A stretch of 64,000 nucleotides of DNA, taken from assembly GCA_016935935.1 (NCBI GenBank), contig JAFGPZ010000038.1:9222-73221 (forward strand), given 5' to 3'. The stretch comes from Deltaproteobacteria bacterium (GTDB lineage: Bacteria; Desulfobacterota; Syntrophia; Syntrophales; UBA2210). A program made the translations under genes and the position numbers. The notes beneath the pieces are model-generated. The model saw nothing but the letters and a program-made list of their open reading frames with translations. It searched no databases and was not told the DNA's origin. The first letter of the stretch is position 1, and each line of letters begins with the position of its first letter. Shown piece after piece: positions 26,557 through 34,559 of this stretch.

Positions 26557-27351
26557 ATGTTGGATATTAAGGGATCTGTTGCCGTTATTACCGGAGGAGG
26601 AAGCGGAATCGGCGAGAGTTTGGCGAAATTCTGGGTACAGAACGGTGGAAAAGTAGTTCTTGGCGATGTAGTTCCAGAAGGTCTTGCTCGTGTGGAAGCA
26701 GACATAAAGAAGATGGGTGGAGAGGTAGCCACCATAGTGGGAGATATTACTAAAGATGAGGATTGTGCGGCCCTGGCGAAGCTGGCGATAGACAAATTCG
26801 GTGCCATAAATCTGGTGGTTCCCTGTGCGGGAATCATAAAGGATGGAATGATGGTGTCGCCGGACAGAGAAACGGGGAAAGTGACGAAGAAGATGAGCAC
26901 GGACCAGTTTCAGGCGGTAATCAACATTAACCTGACGGGTGTGTTTCTGACGGTAAGAGAATGTGCCGAGCAGATGATCAACAACAACTGCAAGGGGCTC
27001 ATCTGCCTGATTTCATCGACGGGATCACTGGGAACGGCAGGTCAGATAAACTACTCATCGACGAAGGCGGCCATGTCTGTTATGCCTAAGGTCATCACGG
27101 CAGAGTTTTTCAGGCGAGGTCTTGCCGATAAGATTCGTTGTGTTGCTATTGCTCCCGGGTATGTTGGAACGGCAATGGTCAAGGGTATGAATCAGAAAGC
27201 CCTTGACATGATTCTAGAAAATGTACCCATCGGTCGACTGGTGGAACCTGAAGAGGTGGCTTCCTTAGTCGCTGAGCTGTACAGAAATGAAGCGATAAAT
27301 GCAGATGTATACTTCATTCACGGCGGACTTAGACTGGGCTCTAAGGGTTAA
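26557..27351 (+). CDS. Short-chain dehydrogenase/reductase
   Basis: A 264-residue Rossmann-fold NAD(P)-dependent oxidoreductase. Seen: cofactor motif TGGGSGIG (near 11-18), CAG in the NNAG position, catalytic Ser in LISSTGS and YSSTK carrying Tyr and Lys. An acidic GDV after the second strand favours NAD. Downstream of a lyase and mutase module it most likely oxidises a hydroxyacyl-CoA or reduces the reverse. The start follows AAAGGAGGAGGG; a strong hairpin ends the unit. Confidence 0.88.
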   Translation: MLDIKGSVAVITGGGSGIGESLAKFWVQNGGKVVLGDVVPEGLARVEADIKKMGGEVATIVGDITKDEDCAALAKLAIDKFGAINLVVPCAGIIKDGMMVSPDRETGKVTKKMSTDQFQAVININLTGVFLTVRECAEQMINNNCKGLICLISSTGSLGTAGQINYSSTKAAMSVMPKVITAEFFRRGLADKIRCVAIAPGYVGTAMVKGMNQKALDMILENVPIGRLVEPEEVASLVAELYRNEAINADVYFIHGGLRLGSKG

Positions 27352-27719
27352 AAGAAGTTCTCTCTTGATGCTTCTAATAAATAATACAGTGTGACGTAAA
27401 ATACCCCGCCAAGGCGGGGTATTTTACGTAGTAGCAGGAAATAAAACTTCACTTCTTTCGAATTTTAAGTTGATGAACTACAGGATATAACACCTTTTCG
27501 TTTTTCAAGAGGTTTTTAGAATAAATCTAAGGTTTGCTGCAGGCTGTTCCAAAATTCGCCTTTCGGGCTAAGATAGTTGAAATCGGTATAAAATTAATCC
27601 TTCCGCTTCGCCAGGAGTTATTCGTAAAACCATCTTAATGACTGCTCAAAGGTATTTATGCTTGGACAACGTTATTACGAAAGAACCCATACTTTATCAG
27701 TAAAAATTGTGGAAGAGAT
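27352..27719. other. 368-bp intergenic region
   Basis: No gene. It holds the long perfect hairpin at 27394-27429; the rest shows nothing I can interpret. Confidence 0.6.
27394..27429 (+). terminator. Long hairpin terminator after the SDR gene
   Basis: A 17-bp perfect inverted repeat (left arm 27394-27410, right arm 27413-27429) with core CCCCGCC-AA-GGCGGGG and outer A/T-rich arms. The AAAATA and TATTTT tracts flanking the GC core let it act in either direction. Confidence 0.75.
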
Positions 27720-28610
27720 GTGGTAAGAGTAGAAAAAGTTGATTCAAGAATAGATGCTATTACTATAGACGAAAAAAGAACCGTCTGGTTGATAAAAGGT
27801 GAAAGAAATGTACTGATCGATGCCGGATACCCTTCTGATATTGATGATCTATGTTTAGGGCTGGAAAGTGTGTCTATGAAACCTCAAGATATTCATTATC
27901 TTGTGTTGACCCATATTCATATTGATCATGCCGGGGGTGCTGGAAGCATAGCGCTGAAAAACCCTGCACTGAAAATATTTGTACATGAAAAAGGGGCGAG
28001 TGCTATCGTAAATCCGGAAAAATTGATATTCAGCGTAAGAAGGGTCTACGGGAAACAGTATGAGGAAATGGGGGAAATCTTGCCCTTATCATGCAGTGAT
28101 ATGGTGGTTCCTGTAAAAACAGGAGACAGGATAGATCTGGGAGATTCGGTGCTGGAGGTCTATTATACTCCGGGACATGCAAAACATCATGTCGTCTATT
28201 TTGACAGAATATCTGAATCGATTTTTTCAGGAGACGCATTGGGGAGTAAATACAAAAATCTGCCCAACTTTGTGCTGTCTCCACCTTCTGATTATGACAG
28301 GGAATCAGCAAAGAAATCTATCGATTTGATAGAAAGTCTCAAACCGAAGAGGATAAATTTTGCCCACTGCGGGTCATATTATATAGGAAATAAAAAAAAT
28401 ATTTATAATGAGCTGAAAAAAAAGCATGATGTCTGGACACAGTGTGTGATAGGGATTATTAAGGAAATTGGTAACTTAAACGAAGATGAAATCTTCAAAA
28501 GATTCCTGGAGAAAGTGCCTGGTCTTAAAAAGTATCCCGATCAATATCTTTCATTTCATATGAGCGTCAGAGGGATCCTGTTATATTTAAAGAGAAAGGG
28601 CATCATGTAG
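27720..28610 (+). CDS. Metallo-beta-lactamase-fold hydrolase
   Basis: A 296-residue MBL-fold protein with the binuclear metal motif LTHIHIDHAGG (near 62-72) and the further ligands in YTPGHAKHH and IFSGDALG. Start is taken as GTG 27720 with GGAAGAG just upstream; no good ATG precedes the metal motif. The C-terminal 80 residues are helical and Lys-rich. Hydrolases of this type cleave thioesters, phosphodiesters or lactones; the substrate cannot be told. It is adjacent to a second MBL-fold gene 12 bp downstream. Confidence 0.8.
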   Translation: MVRVEKVDSRIDAITIDEKRTVWLIKGERNVLIDAGYPSDIDDLCLGLESVSMKPQDIHYLVLTHIHIDHAGGAGSIALKNPALKIFVHEKGASAIVNPEKLIFSVRRVYGKQYEEMGEILPLSCSDMVVPVKTGDRIDLGDSVLEVYYTPGHAKHHVVYFDRISESIFSGDALGSKYKNLPNFVLSPPSDYDRESAKKSIDLIESLKPKRINFAHCGSYYIGNKKNIYNELKKKHDVWTQCVIGIIKEIGNLNEDEIFKRFLEKVPGLKKYPDQYLSFHMSVRGILLYLKRKGIM

Positions 28611-28622
28611 GGGGATAATAAT

Positions 28623-29282
28623 ATGTTTTTTCATCAGATGGAAGTCGGATTTCATGCGGTTTACGCCTATCTTATCGGTGATTCGGAAACGGGTGATGCA
28701 GTTATAGTGGATCCGGCCGACGATGTGGATGGAATCATAATTCTGGCAGAGGACAATAATCTGAATATAAAATATATACTCAATACTCACGGGCATGTGG
28801 ATCATATTATGGGAAATGCCGAGATGAAGGAGAAAACAGGGGCTCAGATTATAATTCATAAAGATGAGGCAGACTATCTTGAAAAGATAGGAGATATATG
28901 GCTTGATATGTTTAATGCCCGAAGATCTCCACCGGCTGATAAGGTTATTGAAGAGGGAGATATACTCCACATAGGAAAGTTTAAATGGCGTGTAATTCAC
29001 ACTCCCGGTCATACACCAGGAGGCATTTGTCTTTATAATGAAGCAGAGGGAATCTGTTTGACGGGAGATACATTGTTCGTTGGATCTGTAGGGAGAACTG
29101 ACGGACCCAAGGCATCCTGGCCACAACTATCCAATTCGATAAAGACAAAGCTGCTGGTGTTGCCTGATGATACCCAGGTGTTTCCGGGGCACAACTATGG
29201 TTTCTATCCCAGTTCAACCATTGGTTACGAGCGTGAACATAATCCATTTGTAAACGGGTCTTGTGATATTGATATGTTTTGA
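28623..29282 (+). CDS. Metallo-beta-lactamase-fold hydrolase, glyoxalase II-like
   Basis: A 219-residue MBL-fold protein with NTHGHVDHIMGN (near 56-67), HTPGHTPGG and CLTGDTLFVGSVGRTD, a pattern common in glyoxalase II-like thioesterases. TAGGGGGATAATAAT precedes the ATG, 12 bp after the first MBL gene, so the two are co-transcribed. A role in hydrolysing a CoA or other thioester of this pathway is plausible but inferred. Confidence 0.85.
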   Translation: MFFHQMEVGFHAVYAYLIGDSETGDAVIVDPADDVDGIIILAEDNNLNIKYILNTHGHVDHIMGNAEMKEKTGAQIIIHKDEADYLEKIGDIWLDMFNARRSPPADKVIEEGDILHIGKFKWRVIHTPGHTPGGICLYNEAEGICLTGDTLFVGSVGRTDGPKASWPQLSNSIKTKLLVLPDDTQVFPGHNYGFYPSSTIGYEREHNPFVNGSCDIDMF

Positions 29283-29407
29283 CGGTGTTATGGTTATGAT
29301 TATGATGTGTTTTATGAAAACGATATATGCAGGATAATGGCAATAAGACGACATTATTGCTGCTGAATATAGAAAGAACAGACTAAATATAAAATTGGGG
29401 TGATTTC

Positions 29408-32293
29408 ATGAACATGCAAAAGAATGAGTTGAGAGAAGCTAACTTACAGGCACTATCCGATTTTTATCGGTCCGGAACTGAAAAAATATATTTGATTATC
29501 GGAAATGATGACCATGCAATACATGATTTCTATGAAGAGTGTATGGCAAGGGCTTCAGAAAACAATAATCTCATATTACGTTTTGAGATAAGACACAAGG
29601 AACACTCGAAGCACTTTCTTTATCGATGGTTGTATGAAATGGTGTCGGGGAAATCCTTTTTTGATGTTGGGTCATGGTCGGATATTACTGCAGAAGACCC
29701 GAATCTGAAAAAGAAACTGGAGCTGTTATTGGAAAAAGATATTCGTCCGCTGGAAATCAGGTTTCTGGAAGGCGTAAGATTCATTGCTGATAAATTAAAA
29801 CAGAGACAGAAATTACTCCTTTCAATATTACCCGGAACAGACCTTAACGACAGGGTTTTCGTGGATTTCTTCCGATCTATAATTAATGTATTACCTGTTA
29901 GCGTAAAGATGATTATATGGCAGGCTGAAAAGGATGTCGTAGCGCAGCAGGAAGATTTTTCACCATCAAACCGTATTATCCTGGAAGATGGTATAGATGA
30001 AAAAAGAATAACGATCGGAAAGAAATATGAAACGTATTACCGGACTGATGAGGGAATCGAGGGTCGTATAATTCGGGCGATGTCACACTTTGTATATCCG
30101 GTGGATCTTGAATTTCTATCCGATGTTCTTGATGAGGATAAGAAACTTTTACAAAAGGCAGTGCAGTCGGACGAATTATCGGATTTGATAGAAGTTGATT
30201 CCGGAAATTGTTTCAGGCTGACCTATCCTCGCACTGTCCAGAGTGAAGATACGAGTCAATACAGCTTTGATGATCATGATAAGCGTGCAATCGAATATAT
30301 AGAGAGAAGATTTTTGAGTGAATCGGGTACATATTCCGATCTGCTGTACCATTCATATATTATGTCTCACATCAGTGATCCTGACTTTGTTGCCGAACAT
30401 ATTATGAAAACGTGCCGCACTAAGATGGATATGGGAGGTGCCGATGTATGCGAACTGGAGTTCGAATATTCCCTGTCTCTTATGGGTGAAAATAATGAAC
30501 ATCAGAAGGCAGCGTTGCTTCTCAAATTGGGAGAGTTGCGAGAATCAAAGATGCGTAATGCAGAAGCAATAGAAGTTATTGATAAGTCTATTGAAATATT
30601 CAGAAAAACGGGGAATAAGCAGGACCTTCAGCGTGCGCTTGAATTAAAGGGTCAGGCTGCCTTTTCTATGAGGGAGATTGATACAGCCCGAGTGTCACTT
30701 GAAGAGTCATTAAATATTGCGCGTGATATGGGCAAGGATGTTTTGTCTGCCGATATATTAAGTCAGTTGGGATATCTGTTTTATTCTATGAAAAAGCTTG
30801 ATGAGGCCGAACGAGCTTACAGTGGATCACTAGATATTTATAGAAACATTGGAAAAACGAACGAAGAGGAAGGCAGAAAAGGAGAGGCGGCACAGTTGGC
30901 AAATCTGGGCCACACAAACTATGCAAAAGGCGAATTCATAAAAGCGGACGAGTTTCATCGCAAGGCCCTTGAAATATATGAATCTCTGGGTGACCAGGAT
31001 GCCCAGACGAAACAGTGGGGTTACCTTGGGCATACATATTTTGCGAAAGGGGATTTTGATAAAGCTGTTGAAGCCTATGAGAAATCAGCGGATATCGAGG
31101 AAAAATACGGTGATCCTCAGAAAGCAATACAGCGATATGCCAGTATCGGTCATGCTTTATATGCACAAAGAAAACCAGAACTTGCAATAGAATCTTTTCA
31201 GAAGGCGTTAGACAGATACCGGGAATCGGGTGACATCGAAGGACAGGCAGCTCAGCTTTCGAACCTCGGACTCGTCAAGGGGGACCGTGGGGAGCACGAT
31301 CGAGCGATTGAATATTTTGAGCAGGCGGCAGAATTGTTTAAGAGCATTGGTGATCCTCTGAACGAGACCTCACAGATTGTTCGAATGGGTCATATTAGAT
31401 TGGCACAGAAAAAATATGAAGATGCTGAAAATTTATACAAAAAGGCACTGGATCAATATGAAGTCGTTCAGTACCCGATTGGTAAGGCCGAAACTCACCT
31501 TAACCTGGGGCAGTTTTATTACGAAAGAAATCGCTGGGAAGAAGCGACAGACTGTTTCAAAAATGCGAGCACGGTTTACTCCGAAATGAGGAACAGTGAA
31601 AGAGAGGCATCATGCCTCGTATCGCAGGGTTATGCGGAAGCGGCTTCAGGAGACATGGATTCTGCAATTAATACGATCGATCGGGCCATAGAGATATACG
31701 CTAATATTCATGACCAGTCTGGTATTGCCAATGCTAAATCCAAGAAGGGTCTCATATACTTTGAGAAGAGAAATTTTGAAGATGCCGAGAGGCTTTACCG
31801 GGAAGCCCTGGAAGAATATCAGAAAATGGAAGACAGGGGAGGCGAGTCAAGTCAACTGGCAAATCTGGGAACGTTATATTATGAAACCGAACAGTTGGCA
31901 AAGGCACGAAAGGAATACGAGAAGGCGTTGCTCATTCTGCGAGGCATGAGCAATCCGCTTGGACTTGCAGGTGTTCTTACTAGCATGAGCTATGTATATG
32001 AACAGGAGAAAAAATATGGCGAGGCAAGTTCCAGTTTGAAAGAGGCCCGTAAGATTTACGAAAACCTTAATATGGAAGCAGAGGTGAATATGCTGGATAC
32101 CCGCATTTCATTTCTGGAGAAGGAGGCCGAAAAATCCCTGGAAAATATCAGGGCTGAACTATTCTCGGGACTATCCGATAAGAGCAAGTCCACATCTCGC
32201 AAGAAACAGTCTAAGAAAAATGCAAAGATCGGGCGTAATGATCCATGTCCGTGCGGAAGCGGTAAAAAATATAAAAATTGCTGCGGTGCTTAA
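29408..32293 (+). CDS. Large TPR-repeat protein with degenerate STAND-like N-terminus and SEC-C tail
   Basis: A 961-residue protein. Residues 1 to about 300 resemble the P-loop/winged-helix part of STAND ATPases, but the strand expected to carry Walker A reads YLIIGNDDHAIHDF, with no GxxxxGK[ST]. About 355-900 hold some 13-14 tetratricopeptide repeats in series, such as AKGDFDKAVEAYEKSADIEE. The C-terminus is a zinc-binding SEC-C motif (GRNDPCPCGSGKKYKNCC) after a Lys/Ser-rich linker. No signal peptide or membrane segment. Likely a cytoplasmic scaffold or sensor; function unknown. The start follows TTGGGGTGATTTC. Confidence 0.75.
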   Translation: MNMQKNELREANLQALSDFYRSGTEKIYLIIGNDDHAIHDFYEECMARASENNNLILRFEIRHKEHSKHFLYRWLYEMVSGKSFFDVGSWSDITAEDPNLKKKLELLLEKDIRPLEIRFLEGVRFIADKLKQRQKLLLSILPGTDLNDRVFVDFFRSIINVLPVSVKMIIWQAEKDVVAQQEDFSPSNRIILEDGIDEKRITIGKKYETYYRTDEGIEGRIIRAMSHFVYPVDLEFLSDVLDEDKKLLQKAVQSDELSDLIEVDSGNCFRLTYPRTVQSEDTSQYSFDDHDKRAIEYIERRFLSESGTYSDLLYHSYIMSHISDPDFVAEHIMKTCRTKMDMGGADVCELEFEYSLSLMGENNEHQKAALLLKLGELRESKMRNAEAIEVIDKSIEIFRKTGNKQDLQRALELKGQAAFSMREIDTARVSLEESLNIARDMGKDVLSADILSQLGYLFYSMKKLDEAERAYSGSLDIYRNIGKTNEEEGRKGEAAQLANLGHTNYAKGEFIKADEFHRKALEIYESLGDQDAQTKQWGYLGHTYFAKGDFDKAVEAYEKSADIEEKYGDPQKAIQRYASIGHALYAQRKPELAIESFQKALDRYRESGDIEGQAAQLSNLGLVKGDRGEHDRAIEYFEQAAELFKSIGDPLNETSQIVRMGHIRLAQKKYEDAENLYKKALDQYEVVQYPIGKAETHLNLGQFYYERNRWEEATDCFKNASTVYSEMRNSEREASCLVSQGYAEAASGDMDSAINTIDRAIEIYANIHDQSGIANAKSKKGLIYFEKRNFEDAERLYREALEEYQKMEDRGGESSQLANLGTLYYETEQLAKARKEYEKALLILRGMSNPLGLAGVLTSMSYVYEQEKKYGEASSSLKEARKIYENLNMEAEVNMLDTRISFLEKEAEKSLENIRAELFSGLSDKSKSTSRKKQSKKNAKIGRNDPCPCGSGKKYKNCCGA

Positions 32294-32361
32294 TTTGGCG
32301 GGCTTCAATAGCTTACATATTCAGGTAATTGTGCAAAGCTTTGATATATAGGGAGGGTATT

Positions 32362-32781
32362 ATGGAAGAAGATCGAGTCAAGAGTATTGTGCAACAGGCA
32401 GTTGGTATTACGAACGAAGACTGGGAGATCTTTAAAGCGGGGAGTCCCGGTGTCTATAAATTCTTTACACGAATCGAAGAAGTTGCCAGGAGCAGAATTA
32501 TTGCTGAGGTTATTGAATCAAAATATTGTGCGGCCGGCCTTAAAAAGGGACAAAAAATTGTTATTGAAGGGGGTGCGCTAATCCCTGAAAAATCAACCGC
32601 TCCGCTGTGCATGCGTGCAATAGGGCCGCTTACGGATTTTGTCAATACCATTTTAGAGAAGATTGTTGCCGGAGAAGATCCCAACGAAAGAGTGTTTATG
32701 GTAGCAGAGTGTTTGGATCCAGGGCTGCAATCAGGCGGTCTCGGCAAGGTTAAATTCAGGGTTCGTGTGGAATCCTTATAG
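32362..32781 (+). CDS. Small conserved protein, TIGR04076-like
   Basis: A 139-residue soluble protein. ATG 32362 was chosen over an upstream ATG (32329) because GGGAGGGTATT precedes it. The layout, with a Cys in ESKYCAAGLKKGQKI, a second in APLCMRAIGPLTDF, a third in AECLDPGL and a closing beta strand KVKFRVRVE, resembles the TIGR04076 family of unknown function, often found in anaerobes. It lies convergent to the radical SAM gene, with 52 bp between their ends. Confidence 0.55.
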   Translation: MEEDRVKSIVQQAVGITNEDWEIFKAGSPGVYKFFTRIEEVARSRIIAEVIESKYCAAGLKKGQKIVIEGGALIPEKSTAPLCMRAIGPLTDFVNTILEKIVAGEDPNERVFMVAECLDPGLQSGGLGKVKFRVRVESL

Positions 32782-32833
32782 GAATTTATTGGTTTCCGTG
32801 TGATAATTATAGAAGTCAGCGGATAAGCATGTT

Positions 32834-34057
32834 TTAAAAATCTTCGGAGCCTATGGCAAGGTCAAGAGGATCGGTAGCAAGTGGTATCCCCGGTCCTCCC
32901 TGTACGACAACCTTACGAAGACCCGCTGCCTCGACTGCTTTTTGTGCCGCCTCAAGATCATCACTGCTGACAAAGGGTAAATTACGCAGGCGAAAAGCAG
33001 GCTGATATTCGACGAGCGTGACGGGAATATCTTTGCTTATATCTGCCAGGGTTAGTGCCATCTCTTTCAACTCTTCCAGTGTATGAATGGCAGGAAAGTA
33101 GGGAAAGCTCACCGCCATGAAGAGTTTTTCCTTATATCTCTCGTTTATATAGCGAACCGCTTCCCACGATGTTTCCAGATATTGTCGTGCTTTTTCTTCC
33201 GACTTCACACCGCACAGCTCCATAAAAGTCTTCAGATGTAAGGCTTTAATATCGGGCGATATATGAGTAATTCCGGATTCTATCAGATCATCGATGTAAT
33301 CGGTAGTTAAAAGGGATGCGTTTGTGTCGAGCTGAATACGAATATTCGGGACCGTTTTTCGAAGCTCGTGAACCGTCTCCAGAAGCCATCTGCGGTTCAG
33401 AGTTGGCTCTCCACCGGAAATGCCAACCCAACTATCCTCTTTCTGGTCAAGATGAAGTTTCGAAACAGCTTCACGAGGGTTCATGGCCCGTCCGTTCGAT
33501 GCAAATGTCATGTCCCAGTTGTGGCAGATGCCGCAGGAGTAATTACAGCCGTGAGTAAAAACGGAAGGATCGTAATGGGGGTGAGGACGCATAAGGGTGA
33601 TAATTCGGACTGCTTCAGAGTTTTCTTTAATGGTGTCATCGTCGGTTACGATATCCATACCCTCTTGCAGGGGTGTAACGCAACTTCGGGTTAGCACACC
33701 GTTGATCAGAACGGCGCAGTCCCAGCACCCGCCTGTTTCGCACAGTGCTTCATAATTTCTTTCTGTCAGGTTGTTTTTGCTGATTGCCCCCTCTTTTCCC
33801 AATGCTCTTATCAGATTCAAAACGGAGACAGGACCGCTCGCCGTAAAAGCCTGCCCGTCAACTGTGCACCGAATAGACTCGCTGGTTTCGCCTATCATGA
33901 GCGATATGGCTTCCTGGGGACAACCTTTTATACAGGCACCGCATCCGATACAGATGCCTGTTTCCTTCTGTGGGCAATTAATTTCATGATTACAGAAACC
34001 GCAGTGCAGGCAACTTTCATTCCTGACCGCAAAAAAGCGATCTATATCTATTCCCAT
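32834..34057 (-). CDS. Radical SAM protein with ferredoxin and [2Fe-2S] domains
   Basis: A 407-residue protein with predicted sites for four iron-sulfur clusters. N-terminal: two [4Fe-4S] ferredoxin motifs (Cys16, 19, 22, 28 and Cys36, 39, 42, 46). Next a [2Fe-2S]-type domain like that of xanthine dehydrogenase small subunits (CETGGCWDC, Cys106, 111, 114, and Cys126). Then a radical SAM core with CNYSCGIC (171-178) and GISGGEPTLN, similar to pyruvate-formate-lyase activases. ATG 34057 overlaps the end of the preceding gene by 10 nt; a TTG at 34087 is an alternative start. It would generate a 5'-deoxyadenosyl radical using electrons wired through its own clusters. The target is unknown; no glycyl-radical enzyme is nearby. 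Confidence 0.78.
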   Translation of the reverse strand: MGIDIDRFFAVRNESCLHCGFCNHEINCPQKETGICIGCGACIKGCPQEAISLMIGETSESIRCTVDGQAFTASGPVSVLNLIRALGKEGAISKNNLTERNYEALCETGGCWDCAVLINGVLTRSCVTPLQEGMDIVTDDDTIKENSEAVRIITLMRPHPHYDPSVFTHGCNYSCGICHNWDMTFASNGRAMNPREAVSKLHLDQKEDSWVGISGGEPTLNRRWLLETVHELRKTVPNIRIQLDTNASLLTTDYIDDLIESGITHISPDIKALHLKTFMELCGVKSEEKARQYLETSWEAVRYINERYKEKLFMAVSFPYFPAIHTLEELKEMALTLADISKDIPVTLVEYQPAFRLRNLPFVSSDDLEAAQKAVEAAGLRKVVVQGGPGIPLATDPLDLAIGSEDF

Positions 34058-34449
34058 ATTACTTTTACACCGTCTGCAGTTTCGCAAAATTGAAATTCAT
34101 ATTCATTCCAGAACAAGTCTTCTGCCCACGGTGTTACGTCCTCCATCTTATCCACACCCAGCCTTGACAGGAACTCTTCCTTGGTTGGCAGGTTTGTTAT
34201 AAGATCATCAATCCTGGGAAGAGGAATGAAATCATGAGGATGCTCGCAATCATGACTTGCAAAAACCACATCTCCTTTATTAACTTGAGTTGCAAAGCCG
34301 AGCGCCACGAAGATTTCCTGAGGAAAATCGGCACGCTTGAAGAGCTGCTTTACATATCCTATAACTACGCTTCGTGTCATAGTAGTTTCTTCTATCCTGT
34401 CATGAAAGGGACGTCCTGCCTGAAAAAGCATGTTTAAACGGTTATCCAT
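34048..34449 (-). CDS. Small protein of unknown function between ThDP and radical SAM genes
   Basis: A 133-residue soluble protein, no family recognised. ATG 34449 follows AGAGGAGGACCTATC; a longer frame to 34491 lacks this. It contains a His/Cys-rich loop, FASHDCEHPHDFIP (near 75-88), suggestive of a metal site, and an acidic Trp-rich C-terminus. It overlaps the radical SAM gene, so they are translationally coupled, and is separated from the ThDP gene by a terminator-like hairpin. It may be a partner or substrate protein of the radical SAM enzyme. Confidence 0.65.
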   Translation of the reverse strand: MDNRLNMLFQAGRPFHDRIEETTMTRSVVIGYVKQLFKRADFPQEIFVALGFATQVNKGDVVFASHDCEHPHDFIPLPRIDDLITNLPTKEEFLSRLGVDKMEDVTPWAEDLFWNEYEFQFCETADGVKVIWE

Positions 34450-34473
34450 GATAGGTCCTCCTCTGTCACAATT

Positions 34474-34510
34474 AAAAAATGAGGGGGCCATGCCGGAGCA
34501 TGGACCCCCT
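34474..34510 (-). terminator. Terminator/attenuator between ThDP gene and downstream pair
   Basis: On the minus strand AGGGGGTCCATGC pairs with GCATGGCCCCCT across a 4-nt loop, one mismatch, followed by six T residues after CA. Placed inside the apparent operon, it should make the ThDP enzyme more abundant than the two proteins after it. Confidence 0.75.
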
Positions 34511-34559
34511 GTTGTGGTTTTTATATCAGATGTTCACATTGTTCCAACGCAAATTCACA

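Noticed and set aside
32834..33700. Plus-strand frames within the radical SAM gene (such as 33316-33558 and 33368-33694)
   Set aside because: They are antisense shadows of a gene with clear motifs.
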